DNA of 10,802 nucleotides from Myxococcales bacterium (GCA_023248835.1 JAHFDU010000111.1:1-10802); one strand, 5' to 3'; numbered from the stretch's first letter, positions 1 through 6,801 are shown. Notes: generated by a model not told the origin, from the letters alone. Program-made: numbers and translations.

Positions 1-394
1 CTTTTTTTAGCTTGCGTAACAGCCGGCGATCAACCCCGGGGCCAAGTCCTTCGATGAATTCCTCCGTCGAAGAAATGTCAAATTCGCCAATTCCGTCGAC
101 CAAGTCGGCCAGCTCTGCATAGGCTTCCGCTTCGTCGCGCTGACGGGAGGGAAAGGGTGGTCGTTCGAGCGCAGGCGCACCCCGGCGCCCCTCGGGATCG
201 GAAGCGAGCGGAGCGACCCCCGCCATCGCACTTGCGAACTCGTCGACTTCCTTGCGCGCCGACGCAGGCGCGGATTTGTTTTCGCTGGTTGGTTTTACTG
301 AGGGCTTCTCGGCGAGTTGCTTTTTGAGAGTCGACGCCACCGCAAAGAACGGCGAATGAAAACCCGGCTTCGGCTTGTTCGATTTTGATCCCAT
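1..394 (-). CDS. Smr-domain (MutS2 C-terminal-like) protein, 5' part, truncated by window edge
   Basis: The frame opens at the ATG at 394 and stays open to base 1, giving about 131 residues; the rest lies left of the window. An in-frame TAG at 412-410 leaves ATG 394 as the first start. The N-terminus (MGSKSNKPKPGFHSPFF) is Lys/Pro-rich and charged and looks disordered. The visible end, with DISSTEEFIEGL followed by GPGVDRRLLRKLKK, matches the linker just before the Smr nuclease domain in stand-alone Smr proteins of deltaproteobacteria, where an LDLHG motif usually follows. Smr domains are nicking endonucleases acting on DNA or RNA; the catalytic domain itself is not visible, so activity cannot be judged. 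Family assignment is by recognition of the linker motif. Confidence 0.75.
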   Translation of the reverse strand, partial: MGSKSNKPKPGFHSPFFAVASTLKKQLAEKPSVKPTSENKSAPASARKEVDEFASAMAGVAPLASDPEGRRGAPALERPPFPSRQRDEAEAYAELADLVDGIGEFDISSTEEFIEGLGPGVDRRLLRKLKK

Positions 395-432
395 GGCTGC
401 AGCTTCGTGCTATTTCGATCCTTCGACAACCC

Positions 433-668
433 CAGGGGCGCCCGGAAGTCAGCGTTGATTCGCACTTCGCGATTCTTACCACAGCCGACAGCTGACAGCT
501 GACAGTGGAGAAAAATCGCAAAATCGCATTGACCCTCCCGTGAATTCGCTCTTGACGTGAATTCGCTCTTGAAAGGAGGGCTAGGGCAGGTGATTTCATG
601 AATGAATCCAAAACTGTAGGCTGTCGGCTGTGAGCTGTCGGCGGCGCTCGGACTTCCGGGCGCCCCTG
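433..668. repeat. Inverted-repeat-bounded, MITE-like noncoding element
   Basis: An 18-base perfect inverted repeat bounds this stretch: CAGGGGCGCCCGGAAGTC at 433-450 and its exact reverse complement at 651-668. Nested inside is a second imperfect pair, 484-505 against 621-642, matching at 20 of 22 positions and built from CAGC/GACAG units. The core holds a tandem 17-mer and an ATCGCAAAATCGCAT tract. No open frame in it looks like a real protein. The whole lies between the divergent Smr gene and the barrel/sigma operon, so it probably also contains both promoters. It may be a decayed miniature mobile element or dispersed intergenic repeat. I see no clear target-site duplication. Confidence 0.5.
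539..572. repeat. Tandem 17-bp direct repeat, two copies
   Basis: The unit CGTGAATTCGCTCTTGA occurs twice head to tail, at 539-555 and 556-572, with no mismatch. It sits in the core of the inverted-repeat region upstream of the sigma-factor operon. Perfect identity suggests a recent slippage duplication. It could be a paired operator site, but nothing in the sequence proves binding. Confidence 0.7.
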
Positions 669-710
669 TCGACTACCTCTGTCGACTTGACACGCGCCGA
701 GGCCCGTCGT

Positions 711-1676
711 ATGCGCGCAACTAGGATGGTATCAGCGGTCATAGGGGCGCTCGTGGTTGGCACGATCGTGTCGAGCAGCAATTGCCCGTCCGCCGCCGCA
801 GTGGAAGACGAGCTCGACCAGCTGCAGTCGTCGCAGAATTTTGTCGGCAAGGCGGAGCTATCAACCGAAGACAGAAAATTGCGGCTGATCTTGCGCGATG
901 ACCACAGCGAGATCATGGCTGCGCGCGACTTTGATCTCGGTCTATCTTGCGACCAGCGCACCCGTACCGCGGCACTGGTCCTGTCGGCATGGCAGGCGCA
1001 CTTTCAGGCGCTTGTGGTTGGCGGCATCGCGCTGCCGCCGTCGTCGGTGCCGAGTCCGAAGCCTTCGATCGCGGCGCAGGTCCCCTCGGCACCAGCGATG
1101 ATTCCGCTGAAGTCGCCATCTCCGGCGTTGACTGCAGCGGTGAGCAAGGGGCCTTCGAATCGAACCAGGGTGCTGCTCGACTACGACATCGGACTCGCTG
1201 CGATCGCTGCGGTCGATGGCAATGTAGCGCCCGGGGCTCGCGTCGACGGATCGCTTACCAAGCGAGGAGATCGATTCGCAGCTTATTTTGCGCTGTTTGG
1301 CCTGGGAGAGAGAAATTTCGGGTTTGTTCCCGGGACAGTAAATTACACCCGCGTCGGTGCTGCGTTGGGGCCTCGCGCTCGTTTTTCGTTTCGTCGCTTT
1401 TTTCTCGATCTCCATGTCGAGGCGGACGCGGCGCTGACGCTTGTCGAAGGCAACGGTTTCCAGCATTCGCGGCGCAGTTTTTCGTTTGATCCAGGTCTCG
1501 GCGGTGGGATGCGACTTGGCCGCGGTTTTGGCAAAGTAGCACCGTACGTTCTTATCGACGCCACCTTCTGGCCGCGCCAGCAGCTCGCCGCAGTGGACAA
1601 TGTGTCGGGCCGTCCGTCACTGCCGAAGTTCGACGTGATGTTCGGCATCGGCGTTGCGTTTGGCAATCATCTATGA
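711..1676 (+). CDS. Secreted protein with C-terminal beta-barrel-like domain, first gene of sigma-factor operon
   Basis: The open frame reaches back to GTG 630, inside the right arm of the inverted repeat. ATG 711 is preferred because GAGG at 699-702 lies 8 bases upstream and residues 1-30 then form a signal peptide ending CPSAAA, giving 321 residues. Residues 31-110 form a small domain with RDFDLGLSC and ALVLSAWQAHF motifs. Residues 111-150 are a Pro/Ser/Ala linker. Residues 150-321 alternate polar and hydrophobic residues with many glycines (DYDIGLAAIAA, FSFRRFFLDLHVEADAAL, FDVMFGIGVAFGNHL), as in small outer-membrane beta-barrels. Its place 49 bases before the ECF sigma gene suggests it is the envelope partner or target of that system. 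No named family is claimed. It could be a periplasmic beta protein instead of a membrane barrel. Confidence 0.75.
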   Translation: MRATRMVSAVIGALVVGTIVSSSNCPSAAAVEDELDQLQSSQNFVGKAELSTEDRKLRLILRDDHSEIMAARDFDLGLSCDQRTRTAALVLSAWQAHFQALVVGGIALPPSSVPSPKPSIAAQVPSAPAMIPLKSPSPALTAAVSKGPSNRTRVLLDYDIGLAAIAAVDGNVAPGARVDGSLTKRGDRFAAYFALFGLGERNFGFVPGTVNYTRVGAALGPRARFSFRRFFLDLHVEADAALTLVEGNGFQHSRRSFSFDPGLGGGMRLGRGFGKVAPYVLIDATFWPRQQLAAVDNVSGRPSLPKFDVMFGIGVAFGNHL

Positions 1677-1725
1677 GTCGTTTTTTTGAAAGGTTCGCGC
1701 CGTTGCCGTCCCCAATAGGGAGAAC

Positions 1726-2298
1726 GTGAATTTGTCTTTGACCGAGCGGCCCATCGCAACGATTGATCGTGCGCCTGCGCGCGACGTGGCGGAGCTTTAC
1801 CGTTTGCATGGCCAGAAGGTGGAGCGGTGGGCGGGCTGGCTCGGCGGGCCCCTGCTCGATGTCGAGGATTTGGTGCAGGAGGTTTTTCTGACCGCGCATC
1901 GCCTCTATCCAAAATTCCGCGGCGAGTGTCAGGTGACGACCTGGCTGTACCGCTTGACCGCGAATGTGGTGCGTCACCGTCGCCGCAGCGAGCGCTTTCG
2001 ACGCTGGCTCGGCGGTTCAGCGGAGGACGTAGCTGGCCATTTGTCGACCCCGAGCCGGCAAGGACCGGTGGAAGATCTTGAACGCAAACAGGCGACGCTG
2101 TTGTGCTATGAAGCGCTCGATCGGCTCAGCGAAAAGGAGCGCGCGCTGATTGTTCTATTTGAACTCGAAGAGAGGACTGGCCAAGAAATCGCCGCGCTCA
2201 CCGGTAGAAAACTGGCCACCGTGTGGGTCGATCTCCATCGTGCGCGCAAGCGGTTCTCGCTTGAGCTTTCGCGTCTAGACAAAGGTGGAAACACATGA
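1726..2298 (+). CDS. ECF (group 4) RNA polymerase sigma-70 factor
   Basis: This 190-residue protein has the two-domain ECF layout. Region 2 covers about residues 21-88, with DVEDLVQEVFLTAHRLYPKF (core-RNAP and -10 binding) and TTWLYRLTANVVRHRRRSER. Region 4 covers about 124-178, with LSEKERALIVLFELEERTG and the helix-turn-helix GQEIAALTGRKLATVWVDLH, then HRARKRF. Region 3 is absent, as expected for ECF factors. GTG 1726 follows AGGGAGA (1717-1723) closely; the TTG at 1732 has better spacing to the same site and could be the true start. The stop overlaps the next gene in an ATGA, indicating translational coupling with the FecR-type protein, its likely regulator. The promoter set it recognises is unknown. 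Confidence 0.93.
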   Translation: MNLSLTERPIATIDRAPARDVAELYRLHGQKVERWAGWLGGPLLDVEDLVQEVFLTAHRLYPKFRGECQVTTWLYRLTANVVRHRRRSERFRRWLGGSAEDVAGHLSTPSRQGPVEDLERKQATLLCYEALDRLSEKERALIVLFELEERTGQEIAALTGRKLATVWVDLHRARKRFSLELSRLDKGGNT

Positions 2299-3602
2299 CC
2301 CCGGAAGCGGAAAAGCTGCTGCTGCGCAAAGTGCTGCCACCCAAACCGCTCGATGGCGCCGCCCGCGCCCGAGTCGCGGCGGCGATTGATGAAGCGCAGG
2401 AAAAGGCGCTGGTGCGTTCCCATCCGTGGCGCCTGTTCGCACTGGCGACGGCGATCGGCGCGATTGCAGCACTGGTGTTAGTCGCCAATTGGCATCGACA
2501 TCCCAAGATATCCGCTCGCCCTGAACTTGTGCTTCGACAGCCTCAGCATGAGCGGGAGCGCATGGCCGCTCGCCCTGAGCTTGTGCTTCGACAGGCTCAG
2601 CATGAGCGGGAGCCGCCTTCGACTTCGCAGCCGGATAATTCGGCGCTGCCGCTGTTTCAAAATGGCGACGGCCGTGCGCTACTCATCAGTCCGGGCACTG
2701 CTGCGCCCGACGAGAAATCGGGTTCGGTACGTTTGATCGAAGGCCGCTTGGTGGCGCGAGCGATCCATCGTCCCGTGGTGGTGCAGACACTGCGCGGCAA
2801 AGTGATTCTGTCGGTCGGTTCTGCTGCGGAAGTGGAAGTTCACTCTTTTGATGTTCAGATTGCGGCTCTTTCAGGAACGGTGCGAGTGAAGTGGTCAAGC
2901 GGCGCCAATGTTGAGATCTTGCAAGGTCAGAGAGTTTCGCAGAACGGACCACTCCCGTTTGATGAGAAGCGTGCTGCCGAAATGGCAGCAGCGGTGGGAA
3001 TTGGCATAACACCGTCGGTGGTGGTTGCAGAAGAACAGAAGCCCAATCAGCCCGCGCCGCGCAAAATGCCCCTTGCAAGTCAAGCGCCGCTGCAAGCCAC
3101 GCCGAAACCAGCAGCGCCAGAAAACCTGGCTGCAGACGCCGAGTCGCAGCTGTTTTCGGAGGCGTTGATGCAGCTGCGACGACATCACAACGCCGCCGCC
3201 GCACTCGGTGCGCTGGACAAGTACGATGCCCAATTTGCGCACGGCCGTTTTGGCGACGAGGCCTTGCTGGTTCGCATCGAAGCGCTGCTTTCAGACTTTC
3301 GTCACGACCAAGCGCTGCGCCGCCTCGATGAACTTGGCCATTTTTCCGGCCCGCGTGGCGCCGAGCTCGAAGTGTTGCGCGGTGAACTGCGCGCGCAGGC
3401 TCGCCGCTATAGCGACGCGATTTCCGATTTTGGCGCGGCGCTTAGGCGCGGAACTTTTGCCGAACGAGCGCTCTATGGACGCGCCAGCTGTTATTCCGAA
3501 CTCGGCGACGTCGCGGCAGCGCGCGCCGATCTGGCGGACTACCAATCGCGCTTCCCCGATGGAAAATTAGCCGAACAGGTGCGCGAAGCGCTTGGAAAAT
3601 AG
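2295..3602 (+). CDS. Membrane FecR-domain/TPR protein, probable anti-sigma or sigma regulator
   Basis: The protein has 435 residues. Residues 1-45 are a short charged cytoplasmic part. Residues 46-66 (RLFALATAIGAIAALVLVAN) form a single membrane helix. Residues 74-106 are an in-frame repeat insertion (ARPELVLRQPQHERE, RM, A, then ARPELVLRQAQHERE). Residues about 125-215 form a FecR-like beta domain (GSVRLIEGRLVARA, VQTLRGKVILSVGSAAEVEV, VQIAALSGTVRVKW, VEILQGQRV). Residues 240-280 are a Pro/Ala/Gln linker. Residues 281-434 hold TPR-like helical pairs (FGDEALLVRIEALL, YSDAISDFGAALRRG, ALYGRASCYSELGDVAAA). The ATG overlaps the sigma stop by 4 bases. FecR proteins relay periplasmic signals to ECF sigma factors; the combined FecR-TPR architecture beside an ECF gene is common in myxobacteria. 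Control of this sigma factor is inferred from coupling and topology. Confidence 0.88.
   Translation: MTPEAEKLLLRKVLPPKPLDGAARARVAAAIDEAQEKALVRSHPWRLFALATAIGAIAALVLVANWHRHPKISARPELVLRQPQHERERMAARPELVLRQAQHEREPPSTSQPDNSALPLFQNGDGRALLISPGTAAPDEKSGSVRLIEGRLVARAIHRPVVVQTLRGKVILSVGSAAEVEVHSFDVQIAALSGTVRVKWSSGANVEILQGQRVSQNGPLPFDEKRAAEMAAAVGIGITPSVVVAEEQKPNQPAPRKMPLASQAPLQATPKPAAPENLAADAESQLFSEALMQLRRHHNAAAALGALDKYDAQFAHGRFGDEALLVRIEALLSDFRHDQALRRLDELGHFSGPRGAELEVLRGELRAQARRYSDAISDFGAALRRGTFAERALYGRASCYSELGDVAAARADLADYQSRFPDGKLAEQVREALGK
2512..2613. repeat. Two tandem copies of a palindromic repeat inside a coding region
   Basis: A 48-base unit occurs at 2512-2559 and 2566-2613, with 2 mismatches and a 54-base period (18 codons), so the frame is kept. 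Each copy is a hairpin: CCGCTC...GAGCGG at the ends, CTGAGC...GCTCAG inside, and a TGT-GCTTCG-ACA tip. Copy 2 is the better palindrome; copy 1 has changes in both arms (GAACTT, GCCTCA). The core TTCGACAGGCTCAGCATGAG resembles a dispersed repeat I recall from many bacterial genomes, usually in intergenic DNA. Here it is translated as a charged linker between the membrane helix and the FecR domain. Confidence 0.85.
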
Positions 3603-3640
3603 TTTGTAAGGTTTGTGTAAGACCCGTCCCAAAGATAGGT

Positions 3641-4837
3641 ATGAACATGAAATTTCATAAAATGGTTGGCCTTCTGTTCTTGTTCGCCGGTTGTGATGCG
3701 CTACACAACATCGGATCCATCGATCGTAGTGGATCGGACATGGGCCCAGACGGGAGCGGCGACTGCCCGTCCGACATCAACGCTGCGGTTGGCAAAGCGT
3801 GTGACCGATCCTGGCTTGAGCAGTGCGGCGGCTGCGGCCGCTGCCAGACTTGTCACGTTCTTCAATGCTCTCATGGAACATGGACTGCGATCGAAGTGTT
3901 TGCCGATTCCAGTTGCTATGCCGACATGCGCCCGGCGTCGACGCCGTGGACACAGGTTTCAAGTGGCACGACCGAGTATCTACACGGCGTGTGGGGCAGC
4001 GGCGACAAGATTTTCGCCGTCGGAGGATCAACCATTCTCCTGTCCTCGGACTTCGGCGCTCATTGGGCCGATGTGTCCCTGATGTCTGCGTCCGGCCGCG
4101 CCTTTTCCCTCAGCGGCGTTTGGGGGGCCGGGGCGGACTTTTTCGCGCTCGATGGACTGAGCTCGACGATATTGCACACCAGTGATGCAAAAAAATGGCT
4201 CATAGCTGACGTACAGCCGCCAGTCTCTGAACCGCTGCATGTAATTTGGGGCACCTCAGCGATCGATTTTTATGTCGCCGGAGGCTACAACACCGTTGAA
4301 CATTTTAGTGCTGAACATTGGTCAAGGGTTGCGCTCGAGATCAGCTACGTCGGTGCCATCACCGGCTGGTCGGGTGGCATCCCGGGGGTACTTTTCGGCG
4401 GCGTCACGCAGATTGGCGGCCATCCCACCATACAAGAGCAAATTAGTCGCCAAGCGATCCGTACCGTGGTCCTCGATCAAGCGAGTCAGGGTGGTGTGAA
4501 AGGATTGTGGTCGGACGATGGCACCAACATGTATGCGGTTGGATTTACCGTACCAGAACATGCGCTGCTGTATTCGAGCCTCAATCGCGCCGGCTGGCAG
4601 AAAGTAAAAGGCGGCGATGCCGACATGCTCGAGAGCTCAGGGCAACCACTGGAGGGCGTCTTTGGTGACGGGACCACTGTTTTCGCAGTGGGTCTTGGTG
4701 GCACGATTTTCAATTGGAACACGCTCAAGATTGAATCGACCGGCACCACCGAACATCTCCGCGCCATTTGGGGCGCCGCCGGACACTTCGTTGCGGTGGG
4801 TGACAATGGCACCATTTTGGTCAAGACGGTTCAGTAG
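3641..4837 (+). CDS. Cys-rich lipoprotein with WG/AVG propeller-like repeats
   Basis: The protein is 398 residues from ATG 3641; ATG 3647 is also possible and lies 7 bases after the AGG at 3637-3639. Residues 1-18 look like a lipoprotein signal ending LFAGC, with Cys18 the likely lipidated residue and Asp at +2. Residues 42-92 contain eight cysteines (QCGGCGRCQTCHVLQC core). From about residue 114 there are six repeats of the form WG-x(3-6)-[IF][FY]AVG...GTI: LHGVWGSGDKIFAVGGSTIL, LSGVWGAGADFFALDG, LHVIWGTSAIDFYVAGG, VKGLWSDDGTNMYAVG, LEGVFGDGTTVFAVGLGGTI, LRAIWGAAGHFVAVGDNGTI. Such repeats probably fold as a beta-propeller (BNR/Ycf48-like) and recur in myxobacterial lipoproteins. It starts 38 bases after the FecR gene, so it may be the last gene of that operon. 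Ligand and function are unknown. Confidence 0.8.
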   Translation: MNMKFHKMVGLLFLFAGCDALHNIGSIDRSGSDMGPDGSGDCPSDINAAVGKACDRSWLEQCGGCGRCQTCHVLQCSHGTWTAIEVFADSSCYADMRPASTPWTQVSSGTTEYLHGVWGSGDKIFAVGGSTILLSSDFGAHWADVSLMSASGRAFSLSGVWGAGADFFALDGLSSTILHTSDAKKWLIADVQPPVSEPLHVIWGTSAIDFYVAGGYNTVEHFSAEHWSRVALEISYVGAITGWSGGIPGVLFGGVTQIGGHPTIQEQISRQAIRTVVLDQASQGGVKGLWSDDGTNMYAVGFTVPEHALLYSSLNRAGWQKVKGGDADMLESSGQPLEGVFGDGTTVFAVGLGGTIFNWNTLKIESTGTTEHLRAIWGAAGHFVAVGDNGTILVKTVQ

Positions 4838-4982
4838 TTTCAAGCCAAGCTTCGACCGCTTCCCGGACGTTGTCGAGCGCCTCTTGACGTGACACACCCT
4901 GCGACCAACAACCTTTTAGCGCAGGCACATGGGCGACAAATCCGGCATCCTCGCCTTGTTCAATAATCACCTTGAGCTTCAT
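4821..4982 (-). CDS. HicB-like antitoxin, solitary small gene (53 aa)
   Basis: A 53-codon frame runs from ATG 4982 to TGA 4821. The protein opens MKLKVIIEQGEDAGFVAHVP, continues ALKGCWSQGVSRQEALDN and ends VREAVEAWLETTEPS. This is the compact beta-beta-alpha-beta fold of the HicB/UPF0150 family: strand one, a G(F/Y)VAxVPxLxGC motif, then the S-x-x-EAL-x-N-x-x-EA helix. HicB proteins neutralise HicA, an mRNA interferase. No HicA-like frame (small, basic, with a GSH motif) is visible on either side. The gene lacks the DNA-binding C-terminus of longer HicB forms. It overlaps the end of the propeller lipoprotein gene tail to tail by 17 bases. No clear Shine-Dalgarno precedes it. It may be an orphan antitoxin or a relic of a pair broken by the adjacent transposase-like fragment. 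Confidence 0.8.
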   Translation of the reverse strand: MKLKVIIEQGEDAGFVAHVPALKGCWSQGVSRQEALDNVREAVEAWLETTEPS

Positions 4983-4988
4983 GCGGTT

Positions 4989-5129
4989 TTATTTTACGGC
5001 AAGTCGGACTCTTCTACAATTGACCTCTTTGCGTAGACGGACCAACTCCTCGCGTTCGGTGGTCGTCACGTCAAGCGCTGCTGACTTGCCATTGGCTTTT
5101 CGCGTTTTGGGGAGTGTCCGTGAAACCGG
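4989..5129 (-). pseudogene. Possible IS3-family OrfA fragment
   Basis: Between a TGA at 5132-5130 and a TAA at 4991-4989 lies an open 47-codon frame with no obvious start. It reads LPKTRKANGKSAALDV, then TTTEREELVRLRKEVN, then CRRVRLAVK. The middle resembles the coiled-coil end of IS3-type OrfA transposases (usually ..EREEL..LR.EN..L..ER.ILKKA). No OrfB or terminal repeats are visible, so at most a short relic remains. It ends 6 bases before the hicB-like ATG, exactly where a partner gene or promoter would be expected. Similarity is short and could be chance. Confidence 0.35.
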
Positions 5130-6706
5130 TCAACCCCAACAATGTAGCGGTGGTCGCGCTAGACTGCTACATTTTCAGCGTGTGCCTTCGCCGCCTAGCC
5201 TTCGTCCTTGTTTCTCTTACCGTGCTGGCCTCACCAGCTCTTGCCCAAAGTGCGGATGCTGGCGCCGAGCCACCGGTGGGGCTCGAGTTACCACCTGCGC
5301 CGATTGGATTGCCAAGCGGATCACCATCGGACAAAGCGCATTGGCTCAAACTGCAACTCGATGCTGCGCTCGGTGATCCAGTGTTCCGCAGTGCCTTGGT
5401 CGGCGTGGCAGTGAGCGACGTCGAAAGCGGCAAGAGCCTGTATGGATACAACGAAACTGTGCTTTTCAATCCAGCGTCGAACGTAAAACTTTTCACCACC
5501 GCCGCGGCGCTGGCGCTGCTCGGGCCGGAGTATCGCTGGAAGACTGCGCTGTACACCGACGGCGCGCTGTCGGGTGGCGAGCTCAAAGGGCGATTGTACT
5601 TGAAGGGCTTTGGCGATCCGACCTTGCAGACCGAAGATCTGTGGCGACTGGTCTCTGATGTGGCCGCGGGTGGAGTGCGTCGCATCTCGGGCGATCTGGC
5701 GGTGGATGACACGTTCTTCGACGATGTGCGTCTCGGTCCGGGATTCGACCAAAAGCAGGAGGATGCGCCGTACCGCGCACCGAATGGCGCGTTGTCGCTC
5801 AATTTCAACTCGGTGAGTGTGCGGGTGTTGCCGGCAAACGCCGATGGTGCGCCGGCGCGCGTTGTGGTCGATCCGATGTCGAACTACTTTGTCGTTCACA
5901 ACGAAGTACGTACGGCACAGAACGGTCACACCCAAATTACCATCGAATTGCAAGAGCAGCCCGGCCACATGGAGCTGTACGTCCGCGGCCGGGTTCAGCT
6001 CGGCAGCGACGGGCAGCATCAACAGCGGCGCATTGTCCACCCTGATTTTTACGCGGCGTACACTTTTCGCGAGCTCTGCCAAAAACGCGGCATCAAGATG
6101 TCAGGAGCGGTGACGCGCAAGGATACACCGCCGCAGGCGCGCGTTTTGGGCTCCCACTACTCGCAGCCGCTGGGTGTCGCGGTGCGCGATGTCAACAAGC
6201 GCTCCAATAATTTCATGGCCGAGCAAATCCTAAAAACGGTCGGCGCCGAGGTCGGTGGGCGGCCGGGCAGCTGGAAAAAAGGCGTTGATGCGGTGGCCGG
6301 CTTTCTTGAACGAGTCGGAATCGCACCGAGCGCCTATCAGATGACCAATGGTTCCGGCCTCTACGACAGCAATCGGTTTACTCCCGCGCAACTGGTGCTG
6401 CTATTGCGCGTTGCCTACCACGATTTTCGTTATGCGTCTGACTTCATCGGGTCGCTCGGCTTGGCCGGCGCCGACGGCACCGTCAGTCATCGCATGAGCG
6501 GTGGCGCAGCGGAAAGGTACGTGCGCGCGAAGACCGGAACGCTCGCTGGTGTGTCTTGCCTCTCCGGCTACGCGGGAGCGCCTGGCCATCAACCACTGGC
6601 GTTTGCGATCTTTATGAACAACCTGCCCGAAGTGGCCACCGCCCAAGCGCGCAAGATTCAGGATCGCATCGCCGAAATCCTGGCCACCTACCTGTCGGCA
6701 AAATAG
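5114..6706 (+). CDS. dacB: D-alanyl-D-alanine carboxypeptidase/endopeptidase, PBP4 (DacB) family
   Basis: This low-molecular-weight class C penicillin-binding protein acts in the periplasm, trimming D-Ala from peptidoglycan stems and/or cutting crosslinks. All three active-site motifs are present: SxxK as SNVK (Ser122-Lys125, context FNPASNVKLFTTAAA), SxN as SNN (364-366, context DVNKRSNNFMAEQ) and KTG (473-475, context RAKTGTLAGVSCLSGY). NGSGLYDSNRFT (412-423) is the usual D/NGSGL motif. The large insertion between SxxK and SxN is typical of the S13 family. Residues 24-45 (LRRLAFVLVSLTVLASPALA) form a signal peptide. GTG 5114 is the longest start; GTG 5120 has GGGGAG (5109-5114) 5 bases upstream; GTG 5180 would place the signal peptide at the very N-terminus. 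Full length for the family, apparently intact. Confidence 0.95.
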   Translation: MSVKPVNPNNVAVVALDCYIFSVCLRRLAFVLVSLTVLASPALAQSADAGAEPPVGLELPPAPIGLPSGSPSDKAHWLKLQLDAALGDPVFRSALVGVAVSDVESGKSLYGYNETVLFNPASNVKLFTTAAALALLGPEYRWKTALYTDGALSGGELKGRLYLKGFGDPTLQTEDLWRLVSDVAAGGVRRISGDLAVDDTFFDDVRLGPGFDQKQEDAPYRAPNGALSLNFNSVSVRVLPANADGAPARVVVDPMSNYFVVHNEVRTAQNGHTQITIELQEQPGHMELYVRGRVQLGSDGQHQQRRIVHPDFYAAYTFRELCQKRGIKMSGAVTRKDTPPQARVLGSHYSQPLGVAVRDVNKRSNNFMAEQILKTVGAEVGGRPGSWKKGVDAVAGFLERVGIAPSAYQMTNGSGLYDSNRFTPAQLVLLLRVAYHDFRYASDFIGSLGLAGADGTVSHRMSGGAAERYVRAKTGTLAGVSCLSGYAGAPGHQPLAFAIFMNNLPEVATAQARKIQDRIAEILATYLSAK

Positions 6707-6768
6707 CTACGCCCACGCCGGCTCCCCGGCAAAACAAGAGATTCCTTCGCAATCCAAGAAGTGGCAAG

Positions 6769-6795
6769 CTCCCGTCTTAGCGTCACTGGCGGGAG
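6769..6795 (+). promoter_or_regulatory. Hairpin sequestering the ribosome binding site of the phosphoesterase gene
   Basis: CTCCCGTC (6769-6776) can pair with GGCGGGAG (6788-6795) over 8 base pairs, one of them a G-U wobble, around an 11-base loop. The distal arm contains GGGAG (6791-6795), the Shine-Dalgarno for ATG 6802 at 6-base spacing, followed by seven A. Because the run after the stem is A and not T, this is not a standard terminator for the plus strand. The arrangement suggests translation is damped until the hairpin opens. Pairing is read directly; regulation is inferred. Confidence 0.5.
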
Positions 6796-6801
6796 AAAAA
6801 A

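Noticed and set aside
78..611. 177-codon minus-strand open frame across the left intergenic region
   Set aside because: It runs through the inverted-repeat element and over the Smr gene in another frame; composition is Arg/Ser/Cys-rich as expected of an out-of-frame reading in GC-rich DNA.
947..1489. 180-codon plus-strand open frame inside the barrel gene
   Set aside because: Out-of-frame reading, Arg/Cys-rich, while the overlapping frame has a signal peptide and beta-barrel pattern.
1677..1690. T7 run after the barrel gene as a terminator
   Set aside because: No GC-rich stem precedes the T run, and the sigma factor starts within 50 bases on the same strand.
2512..2613. CRISPR array
   Set aside because: Only two copies with a 6-base gap, in frame within a gene; spacing does not fit spacers.
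4972..5376. 134-codon plus-strand open frame at the dacB start
   Set aside because: Overlaps the DacB signal peptide in a different frame and has no recognisable motif.
5321..6082. 253-codon minus-strand open frame inside dacB
   Set aside because: Antisense shadow of a gene with clear PBP4 motifs; no domain-like pattern.
6717..6730. GCCGG-CTCC-CCGGC hairpin after dacB as a terminator
   Set aside because: Only a 5-bp stem and followed by AAAACA, not a T run; too weak to call.
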